29,504 nt of DNA from an uncultured Catenibacterium sp. (GTDB taxonomy: Bacteria > Bacillota_I > Bacilli_A > Erysipelotrichales > Coprobacillaceae). A program made the position numbers and the translations under genes. Location: positions 1-29,504 of the forward strand of contig NZ_UQGV01000016.1 of NCBI RefSeq assembly GCF_900540665.1, read 5' to 3'. Positions 7,659 through 15,489 of the stretch are shown here, piece by piece; within the stretch, counting starts at the first letter, position 1; every line of letters starts with the position of its first letter. The notes beneath the pieces are model-generated. The model had not been told where the DNA came from. It did not search any database and worked only from the letters and a program-made list of their open reading frames with translations.

Positions 7659-7687
7659 TTGCATTTGTAGTATAAGTTTCTTAAAAT
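7659..7687 (+). promoter_or_regulatory. sigma-A promoter of ispG
   Basis: TTGCAT (7659-7664), a 17-bp spacer and TAAAAT (7682-7687), directly after the rpsT terminator. The expected leader is about 15 bases and consists mostly of the ispG ribosome site. Confidence 0.7.
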
Positions 7688-7708
7688 ATAAGTGCGAGGT
7701 ATAGAAAT

Positions 7709-8776
7709 ATGTTAAGAGAAGAAACAAGAAGTGTACAGGTAGGCAATTTAACTATCGGTGGTAATAATCATGTAGTGATTCAGTCTATGTGTAATACAAA
7801 GACTAAGGATGTAGAAGCAACTATTAAACAGATCAATGCATTACAACAGGCAGGTTGTGAACTTGTAAGAGTAGCTGTATTTGATAAAGAAGATGCTTAT
7901 GCAATTAAAGAAATCAAGAAAGGGATTCATATTCCTTTAGTGACTGATATTCATTTTGATTATAAGCTCGCTCTTATTGCCATAGAATCTGGTATTGATA
8001 AGGTACGTATTAATCCTGGTAATATTGGTTCTATCGAAAAGGTAAAAGCAGTTGTAGATGCATGTAAAAAAAAGCATATTCCTATTAGAATTGGGGTTAA
8101 TGGTGGCTCTTTAGAAAAAGATATTCTAGAGAAATATGGAGAACCTACACCTGAAGGTATGGTTGAATCTGCAATGAAGCATGTAAAAATTCTAGAGGAT
8201 CTAGATTTCCATGATATCGTTATTTCATTAAAGTCTTCTAATACAATGTTGACTATTAAAGCATATGAATTAGCGTCTAAAACATTCCCTTACCCTTTAC
8301 ATGTAGGTGTCACTGAAGCAGGTACTGCCTTAGGAGGCACTATTAAGTCTGCTTTAGGTATTGGTACATTATTATATGAAGGTATTGGAAATACTATTAG
8401 AGTATCTTTAAGTGATGATCCTGTAGAAGAAATTAAGGTTGCTAAGATTCTATTAAAGGAATTAGGTTTATTAAAGGGTGTCCCTACTCTTGTATCATGT
8501 CCTACTTGCGGTCGTATCCAGTATGATTTGATTCCTATCGCTAAAGAGATGGAAGATTTCTTAAAGGATATTCATCTTGATATTACAGTCGCAATTATGG
8601 GTTGTGCAGTAAATGGTCCAGGTGAAGCGCGTCATGCAGATATTGGTATTGCAGGTGGTGTTGGTGAAGGTCTTCTTATTAAGCATGGAGAGATTGTAAA
8701 ACGTGTTAAACAGGAAGATATGGTTCAGACACTTAAAGATGAGATTTTAAAGATGGTCGAAGAAAAAAGCGAGTAA
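7709..8776 (+). CDS. ispG: 4-hydroxy-3-methylbut-2-en-1-yl diphosphate synthase (GcpE)
   Basis: It converts MEcPP to HMBPP, the second-to-last step of the MEP isoprenoid pathway, using a 4Fe-4S cluster. The N-terminal TIM-barrel domain has the VQIG-like start, MCNTKT and KVRINPGNIG. The C-terminal domain carries cluster ligands Cys264 and Cys267 (SCPTCGR), Cys299 (MGCAVNGPGE) and Glu306. Length 355 matches the short bacterial form without the plant insert. The ATG has GAGGT upstream and a promoter about 30 bp away. It is monocistronic and closed by a terminator. The next step, ispH, is about 3 kb away in its own unit. Confidence 0.96.
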   Translation: MLREETRSVQVGNLTIGGNNHVVIQSMCNTKTKDVEATIKQINALQQAGCELVRVAVFDKEDAYAIKEIKKGIHIPLVTDIHFDYKLALIAIESGIDKVRINPGNIGSIEKVKAVVDACKKKHIPIRIGVNGGSLEKDILEKYGEPTPEGMVESAMKHVKILEDLDFHDIVISLKSSNTMLTIKAYELASKTFPYPLHVGVTEAGTALGGTIKSALGIGTLLYEGIGNTIRVSLSDDPVEEIKVAKILLKELGLLKGVPTLVSCPTCGRIQYDLIPIAKEMEDFLKDIHLDITVAIMGCAVNGPGEARHADIGIAGGVGEGLLIKHGEIVKRVKQEDMVQTLKDEILKMVEEKSE

Positions 8777-8796
8777 TTAAAAAGTAAAATCATTCC

Positions 8797-8827
8797 AAAG
8801 AGCATTCACTAAGTTGATGCTCTTTTT
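8797..8827 (+). terminator. intrinsic terminator of ispG
   Basis: A 9-bp stem AAAGAGCAT/ATGCTCTTT (8797-8805 with 8817-8825), 11-nt loop and a T-run 8823-8827, 20 bp after the ispG stop. Confidence 0.85.
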
Positions 8828-8845
8828 AATTTAAAATAAGTGTAA

Positions 8846-9395
8846 ATTCAATCGAAAACATCTTCGACCAAATTATTTCAATCGTAAATCAGAAAAAACA
8901 CCCTTTTTGTATGATTTTCGAGCGAATAATACACTTAATTATACGAATATCAATCTCAGAATACATTCAGTATCTCACAAATGCAATTAAAATGAACGTA
9001 ATTTCAATACATTCCATTTTCGTTCATACTTTATAACAAAATCAAAATTATAAACTATAGAACAGTGTTTTTTATAACACAAAACACTCATTAGATACAT
9101 ACATAGAGCTTATTCAAGCAAAAATACGCGTAAAAACAATCGAAGATTCAATCGTAAACTTTTTCGTCCGCGATATTTTCAATCGTAAATTTTAAAACAC
9201 CCTCTTTGTTGGATTTTCATCAAAATTAATAACTTGCTCGTTACATGACAGGGTAATAATATAGCTGAATTATTCAACAATACACATCAAAAACAATCGT
9301 AAATTCAATCAAAAAGTTTTACGTCCAAATTATTTCAATCAAAAACTAGAAAAATAGGCTATTTACGCACTTTTCGACCAAATCATGTATTGATT
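8846..9395. repeat. gene-free region with degenerate TTCAATCGTAAA-type repeats
   Basis: Three related units of about 80 bp start at 8846, 9146 and 9303. Each begins ATTCAATC, repeats TTCAATC 30-31 bases later (8847/8877, 9147/9178, 9304/9334), and ends with a TTTTC-rich segment. CAATC occurs at 8849, 8879, 9137, 9149, 9180, 9294, 9306 and 9336. Between these lie inverted-looking partners of the form TTTTCGACCAAAT (8862 area, 9375-9390 area) and TTTTCGTCCGCGAT. Units 1 and 2 also share ACACCCTYTTTGT. Spacing is too irregular and similarity too low for CRISPR. No frame has a ribosome site. Role unknown: a decayed mobile repeat or a protein-binding site cluster. Confidence 0.6.
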
Positions 9396-9414
9396 TTCAC
9401 CTAATAGTGAACGT

Positions 9415-9445
9415 AAAAAATAAGCAACTATACAGCTGCTTATTT
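9415..9445 (-). terminator. intrinsic terminator of cshB-nfo, including the nfo stop codon
   Basis: On the minus strand AAATAAGCA/TGCTTATTT (9445-9437 with 9426-9418) forms a 9-bp stem with a 10-nt loop, continued by T residues to 9415. The nfo TAA (9442-9440) lies inside the first arm. Confidence 0.75.
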
Positions 9446-10312
9446 AAACATTTCTTTTAGATCTGGGTTGAATTCATGCTTCTTCAACATTTCAATTTCT
9501 TCTTTATAAGGTGCATTCTTTTCAATATAAGGTGTTTCTAGAATCTTAGGAACATCTTTTAAGCGTTCATTAGATACAATAGAGTCTAATATATCAAAAC
9601 CGATTGTTCCAAAACCAATATTCTCATGTCTATCTTTATGAGAACCTTGAGGGTTCTTAGAATCATTAACATGAACAACTAATACCTTATCTAAACCAAT
9701 CTTTTCATCGACTTCATCAAGAATTGCATCAAAATATGAGATATCATAACCTGCATCATTTAAGTGACATGTATCTAAACATAAACCTAATAATTCAGGA
9801 TAATCACAATGATCAATTATATAAGCTAACTGATCAAATGTTCTTCCTAGTTCAGTGCCTTTACCTGCCATTGTTTCTAAGGCAATATGTACCTTCTGGT
9901 CTGGTTTCATCGCTTCATTTAAGCCAGATACAATCGCATCTAATCCTGCTTCGTCCCCTGCTTTAACATGAGCACCTGGATGAAGTACAAGCCTTGTAGC
10001 ACCAATTTCATCGCATCTTTCAATTTCCTGACATAAGAATGATACGGCAAGTTCTCTTGTTTCAGGTTTGATTGTATTACCTAAATTAATAATATAAGGG
10101 GCATGAACAACGACCTTGTCCATATCTATTCCCTTTTCCTTCATTAATTCTTTGGCTTCTTCTACACGTAATTCAGAAACAGGTTTACGTCTCGTATTCT
10201 GAGGCGCACCTGTATAAAACATGAATGTATTGGCGTTATAGCTTAATGCTTCTTTCACACTTCCTAGAAGCATTTCCTTACCACCCATTGAAACATGTGA
10301 ACCTATAATCAC
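9440..10312 (-). CDS. nfo: endonuclease IV (AP endonuclease)
   Basis: It cuts DNA 5' of abasic sites in base excision repair, using a three-zinc centre. The metal-ligand motifs of the TIM barrel are all present: VHAPYIINLGN, LVLHPGAH, LALETMAGKG, LCLDTCHLNDAGYD, VVHVNDSKNPQGSHKDRHEN and KILETPY. Length 290 is normal. The start is a GTG whose GTGA overlaps the cshB stop (TGA), with AGGGAG about 10 bp upstream, so translation is coupled to the helicase gene. The cshB-nfo pair is also adjacent in Bacillus subtilis (yqfR-yqfS). Confidence 0.95.
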   Translation of the reverse strand: MIIGSHVSMGGKEMLLGSVKEALSYNANTFMFYTGAPQNTRRKPVSELRVEEAKELMKEKGIDMDKVVVHAPYIINLGNTIKPETRELAVSFLCQEIERCDEIGATRLVLHPGAHVKAGDEAGLDAIVSGLNEAMKPDQKVHIALETMAGKGTELGRTFDQLAYIIDHCDYPELLGLCLDTCHLNDAGYDISYFDAILDEVDEKIGLDKVLVVHVNDSKNPQGSHKDRHENIGFGTIGFDILDSIVSNERLKDVPKILETPYIEKNAPYKEEIEMLKKHEFNPDLKEMFK

Positions 10313-11682
10313 TGCATATTCTCCCTTTCACGCTTTTCTCTTTGAGCCTGCTTAGCACGTTCTTTTTTCTGTTTCTGGATATCTTTACGAATAATATCTC
10401 TTTTCTTCTTCTGGTAGATAGCCTGAATTTCTCTCTTTCTTTTCTTCTTATAACCAGGCTTAACCTTCTTAGGTCTTTTGATAATACGCTGAATTTCTTT
10501 TTCTAATTCAGACTGTGGCGCATTTCTATTCTTACGCTTATTACGTGTCTTCGCATCAGTTAATACACCATTACGAATTTCTTTTACTTCAAAATGAATA
10601 CCCTTCTTTTCAAGTGATTCAACCATCTGCTGATTAGATGAATCATACATAGAATAACATTCACCCTTATACTTACCACGACCACATCTACCAGATCTAT
10701 GGATATAGAAATCTCTTTCTGTTGGGAATTCCATATTAATAACATGAGATACACCATCAATATCAATACCTCTTGCTGCGATATCTGTCGCTACAATGTA
10801 CTGATATTCATTATTGTTGATACGTCTCATCATCTGTTTACGTTCTCGTGGTTCTAGGTCACCATGAATTTCACCTACACGATAACCATCACTTCTTAAC
10901 TGATCAGATAGCTTAGTGGCTTCTGTTCTCTTATTACAGAAGATTAAGCAGATATATGGATCAATGATATCCATGATATTCTTTAATACTGTATAACGGT
11001 CATGATGCTTTGTATGAATTAAATAATGTTTAGTATTGTCTGTTGTTTTCTTATGTGCATCAATCTGTACTAATTCTGGTGCATTCATATATTTTCTTAA
11101 GAATGGCCATAAATGTTCAGGAATAGTTGCTGAGAATACAAGCATCTGTAAGTCTTCTCTCATCTTAGATAATACAGCATCTAAATCTTCTAGATATCCA
11201 TATTCTAAAGTCATATCTGCTTCATCTACTACAAATGTAGTGGCTGTAGTGATGATTAAAGCCTGTTCATTTAAAGATAAGTCTTTAATACGTCCTGGTG
11301 TTCCAATAACAATATGTGGCTGTGTAGAAAGCTTATTAATAGCCTTCTGTTTATCAGAACCACCAATTACTAGTGATATTCTTAAATCAGGATTTTCTTT
11401 CTTGAATTCCTTTGCATTTTCATAAATCTGATGAGCAAGTTCTCTTGTAGGTGTTGTAATAACTGCCTGAACATAGTCTGCACTTGTATCAATACGATCA
11501 ATAATAGGAATTAAGAATGAATGAGTTTTACCGGTACCTGTCTGTGAGATACCAATAATATCTTTATTCTTATAAACAAGGGGAATCACCTTATCCTGGA
11601 TAGGTGTTGGTGATGTGAAATGTATGTTGTTTAAAGTCTTTTTTACATAATCATTAAATTGAAATTTGTCAAATAAATCCAT
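10309..11682 (-). CDS. cshB: DEAD-box RNA helicase, CshB type
   Basis: An ATP-dependent RNA helicase, likely for ribosome assembly, RNA turnover or cold growth. In order: Q motif FTSPTPIQ, Walker A SQTGTGKT (46-53), TPTREL (78-82), TPGR, DEAD at 153-156, SAT at 184-186, then the second RecA domain with ARGIDI and HRSGRCGRG. From about residue 365 to the end (457) there is a strongly basic Lys/Arg tail, probably an RNA-binding extension. The ATG has AAAGGAGG upstream. The neighbours nfo and ispH are also next to cshB in Bacillus, which supports the CshB assignment over CshA. Its promoter is divergent from that of ispH. Confidence 0.9.
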   Translation of the reverse strand: MDLFDKFQFNDYVKKTLNNIHFTSPTPIQDKVIPLVYKNKDIIGISQTGTGKTHSFLIPIIDRIDTSADYVQAVITTPTRELAHQIYENAKEFKKENPDLRISLVIGGSDKQKAINKLSTQPHIVIGTPGRIKDLSLNEQALIITTATTFVVDEADMTLEYGYLEDLDAVLSKMREDLQMLVFSATIPEHLWPFLRKYMNAPELVQIDAHKKTTDNTKHYLIHTKHHDRYTVLKNIMDIIDPYICLIFCNKRTEATKLSDQLRSDGYRVGEIHGDLEPRERKQMMRRINNNEYQYIVATDIAARGIDIDGVSHVINMEFPTERDFYIHRSGRCGRGKYKGECYSMYDSSNQQMVESLEKKGIHFEVKEIRNGVLTDAKTRNKRKNRNAPQSELEKEIQRIIKRPKKVKPGYKKKRKREIQAIYQKKKRDIIRKDIQKQKKERAKQAQREKRERENMQ

Positions 11683-11709
11683 TATAATTCGCCTCCTTTA
11701 GCGTCTATT

Positions 11710-11718
11710 ATCATACCA
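11710..11718 (-). promoter_or_regulatory. extended -10 promoter of cshB-nfo
   Basis: On the minus strand, TGGTATGAT (11718-11710) is an extended -10. TTGTTT 16 bp upstream is a passable -35 and lies at a small palindrome GATTTG-(9 T)-CAAATC (11720-11740). The start of transcription would be about 25 bp before the ATG. Confidence 0.55.
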
Positions 11719-11752
11719 TGATTTGAAAAAAAAACAAATCTAATCTATCTTA

Positions 11753-11761
11753 TGTTAGAAT
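11753..11761 (+). promoter_or_regulatory. extended -10 promoter of ispH
   Basis: TGTTAGAAT (11753-11761) is an extended -10 with no convincing -35. It lies 20 bp before the ispH ATG, so the leader is very short, essentially the GAGGTGA ribosome site. Confidence 0.45.
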
Positions 11762-11780
11762 TGTTTTTGAGGTGAAGAAT

Positions 11781-12695
11781 ATGAAAGTCACAGGAATTGT
11801 CCCTAGAGGATATTGTAAGGGTGTTATTCGTGCTATTAATATTGTGAAAGAGACAACTGAGAGACCAGGTCCGATCACTGTACTTGGCATGATTGTACAT
11901 AATCAATTTATCGTAGATGCTTTAAAGAAACGTGGTGCCATCACAATCGAGGATGCAACCAAGACAAGAATGGAACTTCTTGATGAAATCAATGAAGGAA
12001 CAGTCATTATCACTGCACATGGCGCAGGAGACTGCGTTATTGAAAAGGCAAAGAGTAAAGGACTTCATGTGGTGGATGCGACATGCTTAGATGTTATTAA
12101 GACACATACATTAATCAAGGAACAGTTAAAGCATGGTAAGGATGTTTTATATATAGGTAAAAAGAATCATCCTGAAGCTGAAGGTGCATTATTGATTGAT
12201 CCTGAACATATTCATCTAATTACATCCAAAAAGGATTTAGAGACATTAGATAAAGATAAGCATTATGTCATGACAAACCAGACTACAATGTCTCTTTATG
12301 ATGTCTATGACTTATGCGAGTATGCAAAAGAAGTACTAGACGATGTTGAAATCATGAAAGAAACATGTTCTGCAACACAAATCAGACAGGAAGCTATTGC
12401 GCAAATGGATGATGATATTGATTTAGTAATTATTGTAGGAGATCCACATTCTAACAATACAAAGAAACTGGCTTCTATAAGTGTTGAAAAAGCACATAAA
12501 GAAACAAAGATGATTGGAAGTCTTGAAGAGCTTGATTTATCATGGCTTGAAGGAAAGAAACATGTGGCAGTAAGTTCTGGGGCTTCTACACCTACTGTAC
12601 TTACAAATCAGATTATTGATTTCTTGAAACAGTATGATGAGAATAACCCAGATAGTTTTATTAAACCTGAAATACCTTATGAAAAGATGTTATAG
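11781..12695 (+). CDS. ispH: 4-hydroxy-3-methylbut-2-enyl diphosphate reductase (LytB)
   Basis: The final MEP-pathway enzyme: it reduces HMBPP to IPP and DMAPP with a 4Fe-4S cluster. Counting from the ATG at 11781, the cluster cysteines are Cys12 (RGYCKGV), Cys102 (DATCLDV) and Cys196 (ETCSATQ). Other family motifs are VHNQFIVDAL, TAHGAG, NHPEAEG, TNQTTMS and DPHSNNT. A GTG nine bases upstream is in frame, but it lies inside the SD (GAGGTGA), so the ATG is preferred, giving 304 residues. It is followed 8 bp later by a HAD phosphatase gene in the same transcript. ispG lies about 3 kb to the left. Confidence 0.95.
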   Translation: MKVTGIVPRGYCKGVIRAINIVKETTERPGPITVLGMIVHNQFIVDALKKRGAITIEDATKTRMELLDEINEGTVIITAHGAGDCVIEKAKSKGLHVVDATCLDVIKTHTLIKEQLKHGKDVLYIGKKNHPEAEGALLIDPEHIHLITSKKDLETLDKDKHYVMTNQTTMSLYDVYDLCEYAKEVLDDVEIMKETCSATQIRQEAIAQMDDDIDLVIIVGDPHSNNTKKLASISVEKAHKETKMIGSLEELDLSWLEGKKHVAVSSGASTPTVLTNQIIDFLKQYDENNPDSFIKPEIPYEKML

Positions 12696-12703
12696 AAGAT
12701 TAT

Positions 12704-13555
12704 ATGAGTAAAAAGATTATATTTTTTGATGTAGATGGTACTTTAGTAGATGTGAGGCCTGTAAAGGAGTTTATTCCTGAGTCCACTATCCAGGCAGTGC
12801 ATACTACACGCAGCAAAGGGAATCTATGTTACCTTTGTACAGGACGTTCTCTTGCAGAAATTTATCCATATATTCTAGATGTAGGATTTGATGGCATCAT
12901 CGGTGCTGGAGGCGGATTTGTACAGATGGGTGATGAGATGTTGTATCATAAGAAGGTCAGTGATGAAGATGTTCATCGTGTTGTAGACTTCTTTGAAACA
13001 AATCATTATGATTATTATTTAGAATCTAATGGTGGTTTATTTGCGTCTAAGAACTTAGTTAATAGATTAGAGCGTATCTTCTATGGTGATGTAGAAAATG
13101 ATCCTGAAGCAAGAAGAAAGAAGGAAGAGGAACCAAGTCATTTCATTACTGCATTGATTGAGAATGAGAATATGTATAGAAATGATGTGAATAAGATCTG
13201 TTTCTTAGAACATGAAAGTATCCCATTTGATGAGATTAGAAAGCAGTTTAGTGATGCATTCCAGGTAATTGAATGTACTGTACCTGCATTTGGTGATGCT
13301 TCAGGAGAACTATCAGTGGCTGGTGTAAATAAGCATACTGCCATTGAAGCACTTATCAATCATTTAGGCATTGATCAAAAGGATACATATGCCTATGGTG
13401 ATGGCATGAATGATGCGGAAATGTTGACTTTTGTAGCTCATGGTATTGCGGTAGGTAACGCAAAAGAAGGCTTAAAGGCTATTGCTGATGAAGTATGTGA
13501 TGATATTGCGAATGATGGTATTTATAAGAACATGAAAGAACACGGATTCATTTGA
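12704..13555 (+). CDS. HAD-superfamily (Cof-type) phosphatase, ispH partner
   Basis: A 283-residue cytoplasmic HAD IIB phosphatase. Motif I FFDVDGT gives Asp9 (nucleophile) and Asp11; motif II LCTGR; motif IV AYGDGMNDAEM near residue 228; the C2 cap lies between. It shares the GGGFVQ region with the HAD protein at 4081-4923 and is probably a distant paralog. The SD is weak (AGAAG), and with an 8-bp gap from ispH it likely depends on coupled translation. Pairing with ispH might hint at a prenyl- or sugar-phosphate substrate, but the motifs do not show this. The stop codon lies in the loop-side of the terminator hairpin. Confidence 0.87.
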   Translation: MSKKIIFFDVDGTLVDVRPVKEFIPESTIQAVHTTRSKGNLCYLCTGRSLAEIYPYILDVGFDGIIGAGGGFVQMGDEMLYHKKVSDEDVHRVVDFFETNHYDYYLESNGGLFASKNLVNRLERIFYGDVENDPEARRKKEEEPSHFITALIENENMYRNDVNKICFLEHESIPFDEIRKQFSDAFQVIECTVPAFGDASGELSVAGVNKHTAIEALINHLGIDQKDTYAYGDGMNDAEMLTFVAHGIAVGNAKEGLKAIADEVCDDIANDGIYKNMKEHGFI

Positions 13556-13569
13556 TCCGTGTTCTTTTT
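13535..13569 (+). terminator. intrinsic terminator of ispH-HAD, overlapping the HAD stop
   Basis: A perfect 13-bp stem AAAGAACACGGAT/ATCCGTGTTCTTT (13535-13547 with 13555-13567), 7-nt loop, T-run 13565-13569. The final codons and TGA (13553-13555) of the HAD gene are inside the hairpin. On the minus strand the same stem, next to the Nudix stop, has only a short T-run, so it may act weakly both ways. Confidence 0.88.
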
Positions 13570-14026
13570 AATAGATTTCTTCTTTATATTCTATGAGTTC
13601 ATCATTTTTATAAGTCACTTTAGCATGATGGTAATAATCATCTTCCATCCAGTTTAAGAAATGATAATCTGCTGGCCATTGTGGATAATCAGGAATCAAA
13701 TCATCATCCACCCATTCAAGAACACCTTCATCACATTCTTTTAATGTCCCTTCAAAGTCATAACAAGAATAGACAAACATGCCTTCGTCTTCCCCATAAT
13801 AAAGACCTGGGAATGTGACATATCCGTGACATCTCACTGTATAAGCAGTATAGCCTGTTTCTTCTAGTATTTCTCTTTTGACACATTCATCCGGTGATTC
13901 ACCCGGTTCTAATTTACCACCGACACCAATCCATTTACCTTCATTGATATCCTTCTTCTTTTTAATACGATGAAGAAGTAATGTCTGCCCATCTTTCTTC
14001 AAATACGCAATTGTAGTAAGAATCAT
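13568..14026 (-). CDS. Nudix hydrolase (MutT-like)
   Basis: It hydrolyses nucleoside diphosphate-X compounds; MutT-like members remove 8-oxo-dGTP, but the substrate here is unproven. The Nudix box is complete: Gly37, Glu43, Arg51-Glu52, Glu55-Glu56 and Gly58 in GKLEPGESPDECVKREILEE. Length 152 is normal. The ATG is one base after the NIF3 stop (TAGGATG), and its SD (AAGGAG) lies in the last NIF3 codons, so the two are translationally coupled. The C-terminal 40 residues are rich in aromatic and acidic residues. Confidence 0.92.
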   Translation of the reverse strand: MILTTIAYLKKDGQTLLLHRIKKKKDINEGKWIGVGGKLEPGESPDECVKREILEETGYTAYTVRCHGYVTFPGLYYGEDEGMFVYSCYDFEGTLKECDEGVLEWVDDDLIPDYPQWPADYHFLNWMEDDYYHHAKVTYKNDELIEYKEEIY

Positions 14027-14027
14027 C

Positions 14028-14771
14028 CTAATACTCCTTAAAATAGCCAGGAGAAGTGGCTTCTACGATTTCACACTCTACTTCTTTTTCTAATAATTCC
14101 TTCAGTTTATGTACCATAATGACTTCTACATGATGTCCTACATCTACTAAAAGAATATTATAGTCTGTCGCTTTTAATCCACTATGATATTTTAAATCAC
14201 CTGTAATATAAGCATCTACCTGTGGAGCCACTTCATCTATTAAATCTCCTCCAGAGCCTCCACATATACCAACTGCAGACACTTCCTTGATCTTACCTGC
14301 ATAGTTTACTGATGGAATATTAAAAGCCTTCTTTACATAATCCAAGAATTCGTACATCCCCATTGTATCTGGAAGTACACCCTTCTTGGTAATATTAGAA
14401 TCATCTGCATCTTCAATATTTAAACAGCCTAATTCTTCCATCAGCCATCTATTCATAGAAATCTTATCTAAAGATGTATGAGCACTATATACAACAATAT
14501 TATGTTTAATCGCTTTTTCAATAAAACGTCCTACAGGTGTAGTTGTATCTAGAGTAAGTGTATTGAATAAGAATGGATGATGTGTAATCAACATCTGACA
14601 TCCTGCATCAATCGCTTCCTGCAATGTTTCTAGATCTGCATCTAGACCTATCATTATTTTATTCACTTCAGTATGAATATTACCTGCCTGTAATCCACAA
14701 TGATCCCAATCCTCTTGACAGCTTAAAGGATAATGAGATTCCATGATTTTAATAATCTGTTCTGCTTTCAT
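14028..14771 (-). CDS. NIF3-family metal-binding protein (GTP cyclohydrolase I type 2-like)
   Basis: A member of the NIF3/YqfO family, widespread and often annotated as GTP cyclohydrolase 1 type 2; the true activity is uncertain. Metal-binding motifs are LITHHPFLF and, near the C-terminus, DVGHHVEV. The family's EDWDHCGLQAGN start and TTPVGR-like segment are present. I chose the ATG at 14771-14769 (MKAEQIIKIM), which has GGAAGGTGA upstream. The longer frame starts at a TTG without an SD. That gives 247 residues, lacking the PII-like insert of longer members. It lies next to trmK, as in Bacillus (yqfN-yqfO), but after a terminator and with its own promoter. Confidence 0.9.
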   Translation of the reverse strand: MKAEQIIKIMESHYPLSCQEDWDHCGLQAGNIHTEVNKIMIGLDADLETLQEAIDAGCQMLITHHPFLFNTLTLDTTTPVGRFIEKAIKHNIVVYSAHTSLDKISMNRWLMEELGCLNIEDADDSNITKKGVLPDTMGMYEFLDYVKKAFNIPSVNYAGKIKEVSAVGICGGSGGDLIDEVAPQVDAYITGDLKYHSGLKATDYNILLVDVGHHVEVIMVHKLKELLEKEVECEIVEATSPGYFKEY

Positions 14772-14794
14772 AAATATCACCTTCCGTTTCAATC

Positions 14795-14803
14795 ATTATA
14801 ACA
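14795..14803 (-). promoter_or_regulatory. extended -10 promoter of NIF3-Nudix
   Basis: On the minus strand, TGTTATAAT (14803-14795) is a perfect extended -10 placed directly after the T-run of the trmK terminator. No clear -35 is seen, since the terminator stem occupies that space. Transcription would start near 14788. Confidence 0.6.
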
Positions 14804-14831
14804 CAAAAAAGAAGTACCTAGAGTACTTCTT
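14804..14831 (-). terminator. intrinsic terminator of glyS-dnaG-sigA-trmK, built from the last trmK codons
   Basis: On the minus strand AAGAAGTAC/GTACTTCTT (14831-14823 with 14817-14809) forms a 9-bp stem with a 5-nt loop and is followed by TTTTT. The trmK stop codon TAG (14820-14818) sits in the loop, so the coding sequence supplies the first arm. Confidence 0.85.
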
Positions 14832-15489
14832 CAATTAAGGCAATAGAATGTAATACCTTTGCATATTTTTCATGTTCAGTATTTAATGAATCTAATATAC
14901 GTCTTTGAATCTTTAATTCTCTTTCCCACTTCTCAATAAAGAGAGGATCTTTCTGTTTTCTAAGGACTGGTCCAAAGAGAATATCTTTTTCATCTAATTC
15001 CTGATGGCCTTTTTTCACAACAATGATTTCATAGATATGATGAGCATCTTTAACTACAGCTTCATCAATGATCTGGAGGTTATGATTCATTAAGTATTCT
15101 CTTAATAAATCAATGGCTGTATTTGCCTGTAGGAAAAGTATTTTATCTTCTACATAATCAAGATGGGCATCAAGTATTTCACTCATCAACAAGCCACCCA
15201 TACCACAGATAGAAATCATATCCACCTTTTTATCAATAATAGGGTCTAATCCATTACCAAGTAATGGGATGACTTGATTTTCAAGATGTAAAGACTGAAT
15301 TGTTTCTTTAGAACTAGAGAGAGGTCCTTCCGCTACATCACATGCATAAGCTGATGTGATGATTTTTTCATCAAGTAAAAAACAAGGCAGATAGGCATGA
15401 TCAGTGCCGATATCTGCCAGGATTGTTCCTTGTTTATGTTTTTCAATCATCCAAGCAACTTTGCTTAGACGTTTTGAATGAAGCTTCAT
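14818..15489 (-). CDS. trmK: tRNA (adenine(22)-N1)-methyltransferase
   Basis: A Rossmann-fold SAM-dependent enzyme that makes m1A22 in tRNA. The SAM motif ADIGTDHAYLP (25-35) and the ISICGMGGLL motif are hallmarks of the TrmK/YqfN family. The C-terminal part (about 165-223) is helical and charged, as in the family's coiled-coil tail. Length 223 is typical. The ATG overlaps the sigA stop (TAATG), so it is the coupled last gene of the operon. The sigA-trmK-NIF3 order matches Bacillus. Confidence 0.92.
   Translation of the reverse strand: MKLHSKRLSKVAWMIEKHKQGTILADIGTDHAYLPCFLLDEKIITSAYACDVAEGPLSSSKETIQSLHLENQVIPLLGNGLDPIIDKKVDMISICGMGGLLMSEILDAHLDYVEDKILFLQANTAIDLLREYLMNHNLQIIDEAVVKDAHHIYEIIVVKKGHQELDEKDILFGPVLRKQKDPLFIEKWERELKIQRRILDSLNTEHEKYAKVLHSIALIEEVL

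Noticed and set aside
8911..9036. 41-residue open frame inside the repeat region
   Set aside because: It has no ribosome site, no family resemblance, and composition like the surrounding non-coding DNA.
8846..9395. CRISPR array
   Set aside because: The repeats are only partly similar, differ in spacing (300 and 157 bp between units) and have no uniform spacers; no cas gene is near.
11036..11425. 129-residue plus-strand frame inside the helicase gene
   Set aside because: It is a shadow of cshB; the helicase frame carries all DEAD-box motifs, and this one has no SD or recognisable domain.
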